From Psococerastis gibbosa (lineage: Eukaryota; Arthropoda; Insecta; Psocodea; Psocidae): a DNA stretch of 64,000 nucleotides. The stretch is taken from NCBI GenBank assembly GCA_963971405.1, contig OZ020489.1, positions 15,960,290-16,024,289 of the forward strand, read 5' to 3'. Position numbers and translations under genes: made by a program. Shown here one piece after another: positions 1 to 12,243 of the stretch. The notes under the pieces are model-generated. The model worked only from the letters and a program-made list of their open reading frames with translations. It was not told the origin of the DNA and did not search any database. The number at the start of each line of letters is the position of its first letter. Within the stretch, counting starts at the first letter, position 1.

Positions 1-420
1 CCTGTAAATATCACGTAAACTTCAATATGAAGCAGCAAACATGTGCTTTAGGTAGAGAAAGAGCTATTCTTGAGCAGATTCAGCCAATATTCTATTGTGA
101 AATTGAATGAATTGTGTATTCTATAAAATGTATGTAGGTTACTGTACAATATGTGACGAAGCAGTAGATAGGCTGTGCCGTTCTGAAAGCGTAAATCCAC
201 ACGTTTCTTCATCATCTGCGGTCGACACCTTCAGAGGAACTGAAAGCCTTTGTAATTATACCTGCTACAATGTCAGTGGTAGGCAAGTCTGAGCATTGGT
301 ACTTTGAAGAGTGAACGCTTCGCCAACATCGACGACAACATCTGCGGTCGACATATTCAGTGGAACTGCGTAGACTTCTAAGATTGTATCTCGGAGGCTC
401 AGCAGCGACTGACTACTTAC

Positions 421-1310
421 TAGGTTGTGGCTCAGAGGATATCTCTGAAGGTTCTTCTTCAGTGCTGGAATCGCGTAGTGCAGATACCATTTGGCCTTGT
501 AATGTAGAAAACACTCGTAAGAATTGCGGCAGAGTAAGCAGTCGATGACTGTCAACTTTTGAAAAATTTGAATCCATTTGGACGACAGCGATGCGAATGG
601 TGGCCCGCCATAGTAATGTGTCATCCGTGCCCTTCTTAACAGCAAAGAATAATTTCTTTCCATTATGATTTGTAACGTGCTTAGATCTGTGGATAAGATA
701 GTTTTCATGCATTATTACTAACGTCCACCAGATGAAAAACAGAAGGTTATCATACTTGAATAACATAACCCCCTTCATTCGCTTACCGGATACGATTTTG
801 TCGACTTTCCCTGGTCTTGAATTTTCAGCCATATAGGCTTAAACCGGGAGGGGGGGGGGTTATTATGAATTATGTAGGTAGGATTTTAAAGAGCCAAATT
901 TGCGACTTATGCATGGGGCTGGGTAGATTTTATACCCGGGGTGAGCATACATCAGAGAGCAGGAAGTGGGCTTAGAGTTATTGATGTGTCTCATAAAGCA
1001 TTCTCGTGATTCATATGTTCGTCTATTCAATCAGTCTGTCCACTATTTAATACTTATACCTGTGTATTGACTTCCCAGTTGGCATTGCTGTGGGTGCGAA
1101 GTTCTTAACCTTATACAGTATGCTAATAATACTATGATTTTGAGACAGCACTTACAAGGCATTTAATTCTTTCAAACAATTTTGAACGTCCTCATAACTG
1201 CAAGTTGTAGTGGCAGACAGCTGTCTGGCTTGTCGAAATACCTCTTCCTGAATTTTATCAACAGATAGAATTGACGCAGGGTCAGATAAAACAGCGTTTG
1301 CTTGTCCCAT
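421..1310 (-). CDS. RNF141: RNF141 (RING finger protein 141), 5' part, runs off left edge
   Basis: Two coding exons on the minus strand: 1310-1156 (start codon 1310-1308, donor GTAAGTG) and 686-421 (acceptor after TTATCCACAG, donor GTAAGTAG). Phases match (2 into 2), giving 140 codons and then phase 1. The product starts MGQ, as in vertebrate RNF141, where this is a candidate N-myristoylation signal. A CSYEDVQNCLKELNAL stretch matches the conserved SLTYEEFLGRVAELN region. Exon 2 carries the central conserved block (LFFAVKKGTDDTLLWRATIR, then RLLTLPQF) and the acidic SSTEEEPSE tail that precedes the RING finger in the family. The RING itself (C3HC4, E3 ubiquitin ligase activity) is not in positions 1-418, so it lies beyond the left edge. 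The identification rests on recalled family similarity, checked over two exons with compatible splice phases. Confidence 0.85.
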
Positions 1311-1665
1311 ATTAATTTTAAGAATTAATAATTAAAGCATGCACTTAAAAGTTGCAGTTACATGCAGTGCCCATGTAGGGCAAGTCAGTCATTTAAGCCA
1401 AAAATGAGTAAAAACTAAAACTAGTAAAAAAATTAAGGAGTTGACGCATGCAGTCGACGCGACGCACGGCACAAAAGTCACAACAATATTGAAATGAATA
1501 TATACAAACTTTTTTCAGGGCTCTTGGAACCATAATGTCAGGGCCTTGTGAGCCTGTTGTTTATTTGACTATTTGTGAAAAATCACTTTTGGATTTGGTT
1601 GAGGCGACGAGGGACGAGGCGTTCAGTGTTGAGGATAAAGACTATTTAAGTCAACCTTAACCAAG
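1311..1665. promoter_or_regulatory. Shared RNF141/API5 head-to-head promoter region
   Basis: Only 355 bp separate the divergent start codons of RNF141 (minus) and API5 (plus). No recognisable repeat lies between them, unlike almost every other intergenic stretch here. No TATA box is obvious. The region is inferred to be a bidirectional promoter with two short 5' leaders. Transcription start sites cannot be read from the sequence. Confidence 0.5.
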
Positions 1666-4600
1666 ATGAGTACGGATACCGAAGCAATTGAATTGTTGTA
1701 CAAAAATTTCTCTATATTAGCTGATTCTAAAGAGGGAATTTTGGAGGTAAGTTATCCTATAAGTATAGTAAAGTGATTCCTTCTTTCATAGCAGCTATTT
1801 TAATATCAATATGTGCCGGACTGCCGGTCAGTATATAGCAGTACTGCCGACGTAGCAGTGCTCCTCTTCGTTCAAGTGGTCGGAGAGTTTGTAAAGCCAT
1901 TTTTAAATTTTCAATTAACCTATGTTTTAATTAATGTAATCAATCATGTCTGCTGAGAGGTCACTAGGCGCTAGACCATAAAGTCTGGTTTGATTCTGAC
2001 TTCTTCCGGACAAATCGTCGGTAAATTAAAACATGGAAACACAAGCGGCGCATTGATTCACCATTCAGGCTCTAAAGTTGCCAAAAGCGCAAGCACCATA
2101 TTATATGGTCCATATATGACAAAATTTTAGTGAAACATCTGGCTTTATGAATAATTTTTGATCAGTATTTACTTTTCGTGTGAAAAAACTGATAGCCTAC
2201 CTAATGTTTATGTTAAGTATCCTTCAGGCAAGTAATTAGTTATGTGGCCAATATTGCCATCTGTGATTCTTTAATTTATTTTTCTTTTAGCACTCGAAAG
2301 AGTATTTGGAGATCCTTGCAGCAGTCAAAGGAACTGGGAAGGAAAAGATTTTAGCTTCACAATTCATTACCCGGTTTTTCAAGAGCTTTCCTGACCTTGC
2401 CAATGATGCTATCGAAGCGTTACTTGACCTTTGCGAGGATGAAGAAGTTGCAGTAAGTTACAGTACTTATGAGCCTTTAACGCCTTATTAAAAATACATT
2501 TTTTTTTATTTCTAGTTAAGTGCCCAAGTACCACTAACCCGATATTTTTTATTTATAGATTCGCAAGCAAGCAATAAAAGATTTGCCCGCACTGTGTAAA
2601 GACAATAAAAACTACACCCAGAAAATTGCTGACATCCTTGCCCAACTCCTTCAGGCCGAAGACACCGGAGAGCTCGCTGTCGTACACAATTCATTAATGA
2701 CACTGATGCGGCTGGATCCCAAAGGATGCCTCGGAGGAATTTTCAGTCAAGTAATTATTATTTTATGTATTGGTTAAGACCTAAGGATGATCCTGGTCAT
2801 CCACCTGAGAGTGGACAACTTTCCTATAGAATTACCTGCTGTCATTGGGTGGTCGATTCCCAATTATAGCGCACATGATCAGAGGGGCATTCGGTTCTTA
2901 ACTAAATTTCTATTTACTTTCAGATTTTGTCTGGAGATGACATGGTTCGAGAAAAATGTCTGAGGTTCCTTTTGGCAAAAATCAGATCTGCGGGTAAGGA
3001 GTTCATGACTAAAGACTCAGAAGAATTCATGATTACAGAAGCAAAGAAAATTTTGCAGGTACGCATATTTTTACAGAAAAGGAAAGCCATGACGGTTTTC
3101 ATTTCAATTTAATAATTTATTTGGTAGTCATTATTCCACATTATGTTTTCTGGGAGGCTCTTTGGACTGCCCCTTAATGGTCCCTTAAGAAATGAAGACC
3201 GATAGTAGCCTATCCAACGAAAATTGGGTGACGTTCCTACTCTTCATGGTCTTGATGAAGATGTTTTTGAGAGATAGGCTCCTGGCTGAGCTTGCCGCCC
3301 TATTTCTCAGCAGTCTGTCCCTATTTCCCTTGTGGCTATATGCATCAAGAATCCGTAGGCATTTGGTGTAATTTCATTTACCCAAGGTATTTTATGTAAG
3401 TTTATTTCTTTTTATTTAGGACGTAAATGCCCTTGAATTTAATCTTATCATGGAGCTACTGGGAGGCACACGTCTGGGCTCTACGGTGTCAGGCCAGCAA
3501 GAACTAGTAGACCTTGTAGCAGAGCAGGCAGAAATAAACCAGCCGTTCAAACCAGGTGTTGGGGAAGAGAGTGAACTGTTGGATCGACTTATTAACTGTG
3601 TTCGCCACGCTCTCCCTTTCTTTTCGGTATGTACTATGGAAACATGTAGATCAGCGTTTCTCAACCGGTGTGCCGCAAAAAAAAGAACATTTTGTGACAT
3701 TAGTTGCGACCGTTAGTTGTCACCCGGTAAAATGCGGTTGCTCACATAGGTACTTTGTTGTACTTGTGAAGGATCCGAGTACGCTGATTACGTGATGACT
3801 CCTGGCGTAGCAAAGTCGCTTTTTATTTAATTAAATCATTATTTTATTTTATTTTATTAAATCTTAATATTTGTTTTACCACTAGTAGTATGGTTGGACA
3901 CAGTCCCAGGCCACGGTGTGGGCCCATAGGACAGGGGACCTCCTGATTATAGTGGATTCCGAACCACTTGGGAAACACAGTGAAGTCACACGATTAATTC
4001 GGAGGTGACCAGGACAAGTCCTACCATGTTTCCCTACCGGCACTGTGCACACTACCAAGTTATCTGCATCTTTGAACCTGCTCTGGTCCACTGGATTCAA
4101 CTTGGTAATGCGGCCGGCTGTTTTACCACTAACAAGGAGTTTTTCATTTGTTTAACCTAGGAAACATACCATGTATTACTATTTTCTAGTTTTGCCTAAC
4201 TGAATGTAATGAAATGATAATAACATAGTGTGCCGTGAGGTAAATAAGGTTGAGAAATGCTGATGAAGATGATAATTTAATAAAAGATATAGAATAGATG
4301 GCGTCTAATCATAAGCTAAGTTAGGCGGGGAAACTTGGACAAAAATGAAATAGGATGTGTGGCCGTGTTTGTAGGGTTCCAACAAACAAAATAATGCGGT
4401 ATAGGACAATCCCGCAGGCAGGGCTGACAACAGAAGAAGGCACAGTAAGTTCTGCCCACTAGATCTCATGGCAATCTTAATAGCTTCATTTTGACTATTT
4501 AGCTTGTGGTGAGAACCTCCAAGCTCAATCTCGATTATCACAACTTTTTGCTGCTTCATTGTATGTGGTGTAGATGCCCACCGTGCCCGCCTGAATATAA

Positions 4601-7600
4601 CAAGCCTCGATACATATACGATTCACAACGATATATTAACATATTGATAATTGTGACATTTATTTTGTAAAAATACGTATTGTACTTTATATTATATTTT
4701 CATGCAATATTGTGGCCTTGACTGTTGTTCATCAGTTCTCTTTTTGGGGTATTGTTTTTTTATTCCTTTAAAAACTTCAATTATTCTAGAGTCAAATCCC
4801 TTCGACTAAATTTGCGGTGTACATAGTGGATAATGTACTACCTCAATTGGATAACCTACTTGGCAGCGAAGGAAACAGTTCAGTCGAATTGGAGTTACTG
4901 AAAATATTTGCTGAGCTTACATCCCACTGCGGCATCATCGACGATCTTTCAACAAAGCTGAACGCAATTTATCAACGCCTCCTTGTAAGTATATCATTGT
5001 CTTCCATTCGTTGGTCAGTGGCAAATCCAGCTAAGAAAACATCGTTGCGATCTTAACGTGGCGGTGGCGAGGTGGTAGCATGATTGATACTTGAGAGTCA
5101 GAAACAAGTGCAATAACAGTACAAGAGCAATCTTAAAGCTGAATACTAATGCATGCGCGCACACACATCCCCTCACACACGCACACACCCCATATTATAA
5201 AATCAGATACTCCTTGTGACGGACCAAGGAAGTAGGCAATGACGTCGATTCTCTGATGCAATGGGGGGGGGGGGGGAGAATTCTATAGTAGGATAGAGCA
5301 GGGGTTCCCAAAGTGTGGTCCACAGACATATATCAGGTGATCCACGGACCAAAGGAAGACATAAGAAAATAAATTAGCTGAAATATTGGAAATTTGAAGT
5401 AAAATACAGTAAGTCTTGGCACTGAACTATAAAATCCAACCGATACCCCTCCTAAACATTTAATACTAAAAATATTAGCATTTAATTCTAGGTATAAATC
5501 ATCCTAGAATTTGACGATTTTCCTGTCACAGCTATGGTGGCCCACGGAAAATCATAGAATAATGTAGTGGTCCACGGACAAAATGTTTGGGAACCCCTGG
5601 GATAGAGGAAACAAAGTGGGATAGAGGAAACAAAGAAAGAAGTACGGAGTTTATATAATGCTATATAACTTTTGTGGCTCCCAAATTCACTCCCCGGTTC
5701 ACTCCCCGGGTTCACAGTTTCCCGCCCCGGTAAGATATTTATTTATTAAGAGTGTACGGCCCGTAGTAAATTAGCAGCCCGAAATTTAGTACTTTTTATT
5801 TTTTATTTAATTAACTAAGCAAGTTATTAAAGCCTACGGGCTGTACACTCTTAACCTGAATGGAGGTTTAATCAATTAATTGTATTGACAGAAATATCTG
5901 CCTCTGCCACCACCTGATGTCTCGGACATCTATGTACAAGAACCGCGATTGGAGTTTTCCCACGTGGAATGTCTAATGTACTCATTCCATCGACTGCTGA
6001 AACAGTGCCCGGAATTCGTGAGTGACCCTGACACCCTAAAAGACTTCAAACTCAGGTAAATATTATATTCAGAGGGAAAATTAATTGATTTTATTAGGGA
6101 TAAACGACATTGCAATGGAGAAACTCGTACAGTTTTATAAATTATATTGAGATAGCTATCAACTTTCTGCTGTTTCCAACGCCTGCTTTCGGCATTTCTG
6201 CTTTAAGCAACCATGTCAGCCTGGCGGGGGGAGTGAGTCTGTTTGTTAACTTGAGGCACCCTAAGGGCAGGCTCTTTCACCTCGGGGGAAAGGGGAGTTG
6301 ACTGACAGGGTGGACCTCCTGATTACAGCGTATTCCGAAACACTTGAGGAACATGGTATAGTCACACGATTAAATCGGAGGTGACCAGGACTCGACACGC
6401 ACTTAGGACTGACTAGTATAGTCTTGGCGCGTTATCATGTCCCACCATGTTCCCCTGCCAACGGTGTGCACACTACCAAGTTTGCCGCAGTTTAAAACAC
6501 GCTCTACTCTCATGCATTCAACATGGTAAGGCCGTCAGCGCAATCAACGTTCTTAGAATGTTATTAGATTTAAGCTAGATTTCCAATTTATTTAACATAG
6601 AGATAGTTGAACCTACAGTACATTGCCTGTTGTGTTACCAGTAAATAAATAAATAAATATATTATTTTGTTAAATTCTAGAATCAAGTAATCAACAAGAA
6701 AGTAATCGTCAAAGTTAGATAGTGTAGCCATTGTCATAGTTCTAGTGCCTCAGTGACAGTGTAGAAAGCTTTCTCGAGTCATAAGAGAGAGCCTCACAGT
6801 CATTGAACAATTAAGGTGGAGCCCGTTGTCAGTAATGACTTCTAACACAACAGGCAATGTAAGTACAACTCATAGAATAAATATTTACTACTACTAACAA
6901 CTAACTGGTCGTTACATAATATTACACCAGTGCAAATGACCTTCACAATGAATTAGATTTGCAACGATATCTATATGCTTTTATGTCCCTCTGTTTTCAA
7001 ACCTATCTACCTTGAATTTTCCTTAATTGAAGGTTGCAATACTTCGCACGTGGAATTCAAGGGTATATAAAGAAGCTACGTGAAGCATTGGCTGGGAAAA
7101 CAGACGAAGAGTTGAAGTCTGAAGACAATAAACTGAAAGTGGTCGCACTCAAGACCACCAATAATATAAATATCCTAATTAAGGACCTCTTCCACTCCCC
7201 ACCGAGCTTCAAGAGTGACGTCACTCTTAGCTGGAAAACGACATCTGGGAAGCCAAAGGAGGTATGTTAGAGTTGAATTGAATTGAATTGAAAACGACTT
7301 TATTGAATAAAAACAAAACAAAAGGCGAACAATAAGACTATAAAGTCTTCTTTTCATCCAAAAGAACCGGTACTAGTGAACCCGTAAATGCGTTCATATT
7401 TATCCATTAGGCGCCAATACCATTGACCGGCTAGGGCTATTTCCAAAAACAGTGACGTGGTAGCAGACATTCAAGACTTAGGTTGCGTTTCCACCGATCT
7501 CGCATTGCAGAATGCAAGTGACATTGACGGAAATTAGAATTTTTCTTTTTATAGAAATCTATTAAAATGTTTGTACTTAACATATCCCAAGACGCCATTT

Positions 7601-10574
7601 TTTAATTTTAGTTTGTTTGTTTGTGATTTTACTGTATGATCATTGATCAATTTTAACTATGGCATAGAGGAAAATAAACATTTCTGTCAATTCTGCAATG
7701 CGAGGTCGGTGGAAACGCCACCTAAGTCTTGAATGTCTGCTACCACGTCACCGTTTTTGGAAATAGCCCTAGCCGGTCAATGGAATGGGCACCTTAGTAT
7801 AGGTACCGCGCCGCCATAGAAAGGTCTTCGATGGCATAGTGGTAGCTTGTTCGTACTTGTGTGAGTCTCTACACATCATGCGATCGGTGACCTGTCGTAA
7901 CTCAACACAGGTATTACCTACAGAGGCGGCTGAAGAGGTTATTCGGATACATTCATTGAATTGTTTGTAAGCGAATAACCTTTAAAAGAGAAGAAGATAT
8001 GAGTAATTATATGGTAAATAATTGTCCTAAGGTTAAATTTCAGTTGCCCACTTTCCCTATCCCAAAGCACGGAATTGATCGACGGAACGATTGTATAGTC
8101 TAGAACGGGGTTGGAGCTGTTTTGGAGATAACCATTTTAATAGTTTTTTTTTGTAGTTTTTAAAGGGCAAAAGAAATAAAAATGGTCCCGAAATATGATT
8201 TTTGTGAACATACTTGCCAAATTCCATAAAAATCCATCGAGTATTTTACCCATAAATGGACGAACAGAGAATTGTTTACCATGGAACTAACTCATATTAT
8301 CTATCTCGGTGCCTATACTAATTGATAAATAGGAAACCCTGTACGGGTTCTATTGGTTCATCAAAACGTAAAAGTCCACTGAAATGTTCCAATCGAAAAT
8401 TTGGACCACCACAAAGATTAATAATAAAATAATAATTATTGAAGAAATTATCGACAATTCATGACCCAATACATTGCATACCCTGGCATTATTTCTTTGT
8501 TGTATTATATTGTTCTGCCCCTTCTAGACTCTACAATGTCCCATCTATCAATTCAGTGCTTTGGGGTAGGGAAAGTCGAGGCAACTGAAATTTAACCCTA
8601 GGACAATTATTAACCCTGGAACTACTCATATACATATACAGTATATCCCGGCACCTATACCAATAATTGATAACTGGGAAACCCTGTACGGGTTCATTCA
8701 TTCCGGTTCTTTTGGTTCATCAAAACGTAAAAGTCCAATGAAATGTTCCAATCGAAAATTTGGACCACCCCAAAGCTTTCCTATTATACTAAAGTATAAA
8801 TAGGAAAGCAATAAACCATTTCCTCAACGCAGATATCATGATGTTACTAGTAAAAAGTTAATATTAACGATCTATCCATCAAGCTCTCTTTTTCACTCTA
8901 TTTTGGGTTAAATTCACTTATAAATAAATAAATATGGACTTTTTGTTGTTTCTATTACTAAGCCAACCTAGCGGAGTTAGGGCTATAAAGCCCTCTCTTA
9001 CACTAAACTACGAAGGCCCGGGACCGCCTGCTTTACATGCCCTCCGAAGCATGGCCAGAAAATGTAGCCAGTGTGGGACTCGAACCAACAACCTTTCGGG
9101 TGAAAGTCAGGGTCCATACTACGCTACATGTCTTGACTTATACTTAAAACGCGGAATTACTGTCTTACTGCAGCCTGATCATGGCGATTATATTACCGGT
9201 ATTTATTTAATCCCCTGGTATTAAAAATGTAAACAAGATAATTTTATAATGGAAAATGCTATTGAAAATTTGTTTACATTTTTAATACAAGGGGATTAAA
9301 TAAATACCGGTATTATAATCGCCATGATAAGGCTGCTGGTAGAACTAATATTTTAGTTTATTTGCGGTCTGAAAGTGGTTGTGCAAACTTTTCAATGCCA
9401 TTTATAATGTGTGGTTAATAAATATTTTAGAGAGTCACAGAGGAATCTAAGGCCTCGTCTGGCACAAAACGACATACTCCTATTACGTTTTCTGATGACA
9501 AGGCGCCGGGCTCTAAAAGGTCACGTGAACTCTACCAACCTCCCGGGGGGAAGTATAGCAATAGAATCTCTGCAACAGGTGAGTCAACCGAATATTTTTA
9601 AGGAATTTTACGTATTATTTTGGAACTGAACGGCTGAATCGTTAATTATACGATCGAAAAAAAAAACAGTTGTTATTTAAAAAACAGATTTCATTATGAT
9701 CCAAGCAGCAGCGTGATCGAGGCGATTATAATACCGGGGTTAAATAAATACTCTAGGATTATAACTGTTAACAAACAAATTTTGAATAGCACTTTCCGTT
9801 ATAAAATTATCTTGTTTACCAGGGGATTAAATAAATACCGGTATTATAATCGCCTCGATCAGGCTGCTGGAACACAATCTCAGACCCCAACTCTGAATAT
9901 CCCAGTTACTCCGCATAAATACTTATCGGCCCTTCATTTGAGCTTTGAATTTTGAATTCGAAAATTATTGACGATATCTAGAGATGGTTGGTTATGACTA
10001 GGCTAGAAATTTTTTTTTACCATTGACAACAGTTATTGTGGCATTTTATTTTGCCATGATTTATTTTATCATCCTAATAAATATTTCGTTTCAATCTGAC
10101 GCTATCTTTAATTACAACTAACTAAAGTAAATTATAATTAACAACTGAAAACTACTGGCAAATATACTGTACATCTATTAGTACTTGTAGGAGTAATTGT
10201 ATAAGGAACAAACCTAAAACCGCCAAGGGCAGTGTGACTACATAGCCAGTTCTTGAGGGAAGATTGTTATGTTCGCCATGGGGTTCTCCTGGACGCCAAT
10301 TATTCCAAGATGTCGCCGGTGATGACGTCATAGGGCTGGGCAGCTAGTTAAATTGTACCAGCCTCTTCTTCTCTGCAGAGCCGACAGATTGTCTCCCCCG
10401 CTAAGCCTAAATGTACATTATCTATTACTCTGCATAGCATTTAAATGTCTTTAAAAGCAGCAGCCTGTTATTATAATAACTTTTATTTGCCTAGGAGCAC
10501 GTAGCAGTGGTGGCGGCGGAGGCGGAGGCCGCGGCAGAGGTCGATTTCGGAGGAATTACGGACGACCCTACTAA
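1666..10574 (+). CDS. API5: API5 (apoptosis inhibitor 5 / AAC-11), complete, 10 exons
   Basis: Coding exons: 1666-1746, 2291-2452, 2559-2750, 2924-3058, 3420-3626, 4790-4984, 5892-6055, 7033-7261, 9431-9578, 10495-10574. All have GT-AG borders and compatible phases, totalling 531 codons (530 residues plus stop; human forms are about 510-524). The family is a nuclear HEAT/ARM-type helical-repeat protein linked to apoptosis suppression and mRNA export. Conserved blocks visible include FITRFFKSFPDLA, LLDLCEDEEV, RKQAIKDLP, DLVAEQAEI, LQYFARGIQGYIKKLREAL and the highly conserved KVVALKTTNNINILIKDLFH. Exon 9 holds basic nuclear-localisation-like stretches (GTKRH, GSKRSRE) and a PPGGKYSNR motif. 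Exon 10 ends in a poly-Gly/RG tail. Introns 5-8 carry many transposons, one only 25 nt from the exon 5 donor. Possible polyadenylation signals AATAAA lie at 10833 and 10961. Confidence 0.96.
3652..4262. mobile_element. hAT-type non-autonomous element with 8-bp target duplication
   Basis: Terminal inverted repeats begin CAGCGTTTCTCAACC on the left and end GGTTGAGAAATGCTG on the right. The flanks ATGTAGAT (3644-3651) and ATGAAGAT (4263-4270) match at 7 of 8 positions, the size of a hAT duplication. It has no transposase. Its interior is occupied by an interspersed repeat of family R at about 3882-4113. It sits in API5 intron 5. Confidence 0.75.
5299..5599. mobile_element. hAT MITE, 301 bp, perfect 8-bp duplication
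   Basis: Left end CAGGGGTTCCCAAAGTGTGG, right end TTTGGGAACCCCTG. GGATAGAG is duplicated exactly at 5291-5298 and 5600-5607. A CCACGGACC-type subterminal motif occurs at both ends. No coding capacity. In API5 intron 6. Confidence 0.85.
6168..6540. repeat. Interspersed repeat family R, copy in API5 intron 7
   Basis: A 250-390 bp repeat that recurs across the window. Related copies lie at about 3882-4113, 12510-12757, 13745-13998, 18428-18662 (inverted), 40243-40434 and 62540-62930. Shared landmarks are CACCCTAAGGGCAG-like text, GACAGGGTGGACCTCCT, GTGGATTCCGAACCAC and ACGATTAATTCGGAGGTGACC. Two subfamilies differ in the 5' half. No internal polymerase III boxes are certain and no protein is recognisable, so the class is unresolved. 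Confidence 0.7.
7410..7794. mobile_element. Harbinger-derived MITE, group H1 (API5 intron 8)
   Basis: Ends are GGCGCC...CCATTGACCGG and the inverse, flanked by TTA on both sides, the 3-bp duplication typical of PIF/Harbinger. Inside are the core GACGTGGTAGCAGACAT and, in inverted orientation, a start codon followed by about 17 codons resembling the N-terminus of the MADF gene at 24720. A second set of GGCG-type termini lies nested inside the first. Confidence 0.8.
7818..7992 (+). repeat. Interspersed repeat, tRNA-SINE-like (family B)
   Basis: GATGGCATAGTGGTAG resembles a polymerase III A box, and a degenerate B-box-like GATCGGTGACC follows about 50 nt later. The tail contains CGGATACATTCATTGAATTGT. 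Further copies lie at 36306-36465 and 54476-54645, each with the ATACATTCATTAAATTGT tail and an A-rich end. Confidence 0.6.
8040..8795. repeat. Repeat family G, degenerate copy
   Basis: Shares long blocks with 11085-11875 and looser ones with 15392-16240 and 42784-43621, including CCTGGCATTATTTCT, ATCTATCAATTCAGTGCTTT and the AACCCTGTACGGGTTC end. It has no open frame of note. Lies in API5 intron 8. Confidence 0.6.
9165..9345. repeat. Foldback element, family Q
   Basis: An inverted repeat in which CAGCCTGATCATGGCGATTA followed by TACCGGTATTTATTTAATCC is mirrored about 70 bp later. Sister copies are at 9700-9875 and 37284-37620. A compact foldback MITE with arms of about 70 bp and no coding sequence. 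Confidence 0.7.
9700..9875. repeat. Foldback element, family Q, second copy in the same intron
   Basis: Ends CAGCAGCGTGATCGAGGCGA and its near inverse at 9835-9872 bracket about 90 bp. It starts about 120 bp downstream of API5 exon 9. Confidence 0.65.
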
Positions 10575-11060
10575 TTTCCTGATTCACTCATTTTACAACA
10601 AAGTTTACTACTTTATTAGTTTTTAAGTTAGAATGTATTCTTTACGGGAATACATACTTCCTAAATAGTAGTGTGCACTCTCTTTTAGGCATTTAAACTG
10701 TAGCCTCGCAAAGTTTTAAAGCCTGGCAAAAATTACCGAATTTGGTTCGGTACTATCCGTGATATAAATTGAAAGTTCTTTTGTATAGAAACATAATAGG
10801 GCTTGCCTATTAATTATACGCTAGGCAGTGATAATAAACTGAGTAAAAAGTAACATGGCATAGGTTTTTATGTGCCCGAATCATAAGTTACTGGGAAGCT
10901 AATGAAAACAAAGCTCAATTAATGCCTTGCTGTGACGTTGTGCAGTGGGGCAATAATTGAAATAAATTGAAACTATCTTGTAAATTACTGCTAATTATGT
11001 TTCTTTAAAAAAAGAATACAACTCTTGAACATTGTGTTTTGTATCGACATGCAAAGAGAG
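10575..11060 (+). other. API5 3' untranslated region and downstream flank
   Basis: Follows the API5 stop. Two AATAAA motifs (10833-10838 and 10961-10966) are candidate polyadenylation signals. There is no repeat of the families described elsewhere in this window. Confidence 0.5.
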
Positions 11061-11084
11061 CGCCTCGAATTTTAAACATTTATT

Positions 11085-11875
11085 AAAAATTTAACATTTG
11101 CCATTTTATTGCTTTCCTGTTTATACGTATGAGGAAAGCTTTTTCGATTTCGAAATTTCGTGGATTTACACCACAAAAAGTGTTTTTAAGAAATTTCTGT
11201 CTGTCTGTTCGTCGATTTGTGGGCAAACTACTCCGTGGATTTGGATGAAATTTAGCAGGTAGGATCACAAAAATCATACCTCGGGACCATTTTTTATTAT
11301 TTTAGGCTAACTCAATTTTGGGAGCTTTACCCTCCAGCAAACTAAAACAAAACGGCTCCAACTATTTTCTTAGAATTCACAAAGTCATATTCGTTATTAA
11401 TGTTAACAAAACCCAATGGGTAGCTTGCCCCTTGATTGTTTGGTTCTGGGGATAAAAAAAAAAAATAAGACTCAATTTTCATGAAAAATTACTATAAAAA
11501 AAATTTATTTTGAGCCTTTCAATCGATGCTTTCTAACTTCACGTAGGCCTAGTTGATTCATAGAGGAATTGATACGACAAGGCTGCAGTTTCGGTTTTGA
11601 ATAAAATAATAATTATTGAAGAAATTATAGACAATTCATGACCCAATACATTGCATACCCTGGCATTATTTCTGTGTTGTATTATATTGTTCTGCCCCTT
11701 CTAGACTTTACAATGTCCCATCTATCAATTCAGTGCTTTGTGGTAGGGAAAGTCGAGGCAACTGAAATTTAACCCTAGGACAATTATTAACCCTGGAACT
11801 ACTCATATACATATATATCTCGGTACCTATACCAATAATTGATAGGTAACTGGGAAAGCATGTACGGATGCCTTT
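11085..11875. repeat. Repeat family G
   Basis: Carries the family landmark CTGTCTGTTCGTCGATTTG, followed by AAACTACTCCGTGGATTTGG and GGGACCATTTTTTATTATTTTAGG-type text. The second half matches 8400-8790. Non-coding and partly degenerate. Confidence 0.65.
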
Positions 11876-11905
11876 ATTTTTATATAAAAAGATAATTTCA
11901 TCTAA

Positions 11906-12243
11906 GGCGGCAATTCCACCGGCGATTTTACTTCATTTGTGATTTGAGATTTTTTTTTTTTTTTTTTTTAAGGACACTATTATGTAGATACTTAACTTAT
12001 CTATTATAAATTAAGTTATAATATAGTAGCAGACATCATTAATAAGTCTCTACCATATTATTAAACTTAATTTATAATAGATAAGTTAAGTATCTACATA
12101 ATAGTCTCCTGAAAACCGTACAAACAAAAAATGTCAAATCACAAATTATAATAATAATAAAAATTCTTTATATTCAATAAATACAAATACACATCGAATT
12201 CAATTAGGGCTCCTGAAGTAAAATCGCCGGTGGAATTGCCACC
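11906..12243. mobile_element. MITE, group H4
   Basis: Termini GGCGGCAATTCCACCGGCGA and its inverse, preceded by TAA. The centre is a large inverted repeat built on TAGATACTTAACTTATCTAT. The core GTAGCAGACATCATTAATAA is present. The sister copy is 47914-48181. Confidence 0.75.

Noticed and set aside
265..708. 147-codon minus frame
   Set aside because: It overlaps RNF141 exon 2 in another frame and runs into repeat F. The RNF141 frame has splice signals and family similarity.
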